A DNA stretch of 31,814 nucleotides from Firmicutes bacterium CAG:822 (GTDB lineage Bacteria > Bacillota_I > Bacilli_A > RF39 > UBA660). Shown in pieces: positions 31,451 to 31,814 of this stretch (positions within the stretch are counted from its first letter, which is position 1; every line of letters begins with the position of its first letter). Location of the stretch: assembly GCA_000432855.1 (NCBI GenBank), contig HF990868.1, positions 30,305 through 62,118 on the forward strand, written 5' to 3'. A program made the translations under genes and the position numbers. The notes beneath the pieces were generated by a model. The model was not told where the DNA came from. It saw only the letters and a list, made by a program, of their open reading frames with translations, and searched no databases.

Positions 31451-31461
31451 AATTGTGGAGG

Positions 31462-31492
31462 AGGAGGCCCATTTTTTTAGGCCCCCTTTTTT
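31462..31492 (+). terminator. Leader terminator or attenuator of the Nudix gene
   Basis: AGGAGGCC (31462-31469) pairs with GGCCCCCT (31480-31487), one A-C mismatch, followed by T. It sits in the leader, before the ribosome site GGAGGAGG (31507-31514) of the Nudix gene. The CCCCCT arm could pair with either GGAGG-rich segment. Confidence 0.55.
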
Positions 31493-31519
31493 GATATTAA
31501 AATATTGGAGGAGGAAAAT

Positions 31520-31814
31520 ATGGAAAATGTAAAATTAATGAACATGTGCAGAATAGTTGACCCTAATACAAACAAAGTATTGGTACAAGAAAGAGTGAAA
31601 AGTTGGCAAGGAATAGCTTTTCCGGGAGGAAAAATTGAGGTAGGAGAAAGCATTGTTCCTTCAGTCAAAAGAGAAGTATATGAAGAAACAGGTTTAAAGT
31701 TAAATTCTGTTAGAATATGTGGAATAAAAGATTGGTATGACAAAAAAGAGAAAGAAAGACAATTAATAATTTTGTTTACCTCAGATGACTATAGTGGTGA
31801 TATTATTCCAGAAA
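31520..31814 (+). CDS. Nudix hydrolase (MutT-like), 3' end missing
   Basis: The first 98 residues are present and the gene runs off the window. The Nudix box is complete at about 37-59: GKIEVGE, seven residues, then REVYEETGL, matching GX5EX7REUXEEXGU, which binds the metal that cleaves nucleoside diphosphate-X bonds. The start (NMCRIVDPNTNKVLVQER) and FPGGKIE resemble MutT/8-oxo-dGTP diphosphatase relatives, but substrate cannot be told from the box. GGAGGAGG lies before the ATG at 31520. Its leader has two hairpins, one terminator-like, so expression may be regulated after initiation. It lies just past a possible integration site and may belong to an accessory region. Confidence 0.88.
   Translation, partial: MENVKLMNMCRIVDPNTNKVLVQERVKSWQGIAFPGGKIEVGESIVPSVKREVYEETGLKLNSVRICGIKDWYDKKEKERQLIILFTSDDYSGDIIPE

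Noticed and set aside
31477..31743. Minus-strand open frame over the Nudix gene
   Set aside because: It is antisense to an intact Nudix box with a strong ribosome site and has no features of its own.
1..31814. CRISPR array, rRNA, or complete insertion sequence
   Set aside because: No regularly spaced repeats, no rRNA-like sequence, and no transposase with terminal inverted repeats were seen.

Overview
The window is a stretch of chromosome from a low-GC Gram-positive bacterium. DNA is strongly A+T rich, genes have AAGGAGG-type ribosome sites, intrinsic terminators are U-rich, and a CIRCE operator precedes clpB. AddAB, an agr-type signalling module and long-form HPF all point to Bacilli. The ClpB without its N-terminal domain, as in Mycoplasma, suggests one of the wall-bearing, mostly uncultured gut lineages near the Mollicutes (RF39/Erysipelotrichia-like); this placement is inference. 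The genetic code is standard: asnB ends in TGA within an ATGA overlap and Trp is TGG, so the Mycoplasma code does not apply.

Layout. 1-4990: addB (5' part missing) and addA, a recombination-repair helicase-nuclease. 5056-8220: a DUF1003 membrane protein, then a tight trio of an SPFH (YdjI-like) protein and two Tim44-like proteins, all three ending in zinc ribbons. 8242-10353 (minus): clpB under CIRCE/HrcA control, divergent from a sortase gene (10513-11154), which is followed 10 bases later by tRNA-Pro(CGG). 11467-13122: two paralogous secreted glucosaminidase-like enzymes with matching promoters. 13191-14159: a zinc-ribbon RDD membrane protein. 14248-17927: asnB, a small membrane protein and a divergent MurE-like ligase in one operon, probably concerned with peptidoglycan. 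18033-20999: a zinc-ribbon membrane-anchored protein, a short UvrD-like helicase and a small HTH protein. 21073-24313: a Ca2+ P-type ATPase and a lipoprotein.

24444-27247 is an agr-type quorum-sensing locus in an unusual layout: response regulator then GHKL kinase on the plus strand, facing AgrB and a 39-residue AgrD precursor on the minus strand. The AgrD gene (26473-26592) is easily missed because of its size; its sequence predicts a very aromatic cyclic peptide (core CAGWWY). 27591-31068 carries csp, hpf and secA. The last 750 bases hold an attachment-site-like repeat cluster just after secA, a structured leader, and the start of a Nudix hydrolase gene that runs off the window.

The strongest candidates for new biology are the convergent agr locus with its predicted peptide, the asnB/membrane protein/MurE-like operon, the SPFH-Tim44-zinc ribbon operon, and the repeat cluster downstream of secA. 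No rRNA, CRISPR array or complete insertion sequence was seen.
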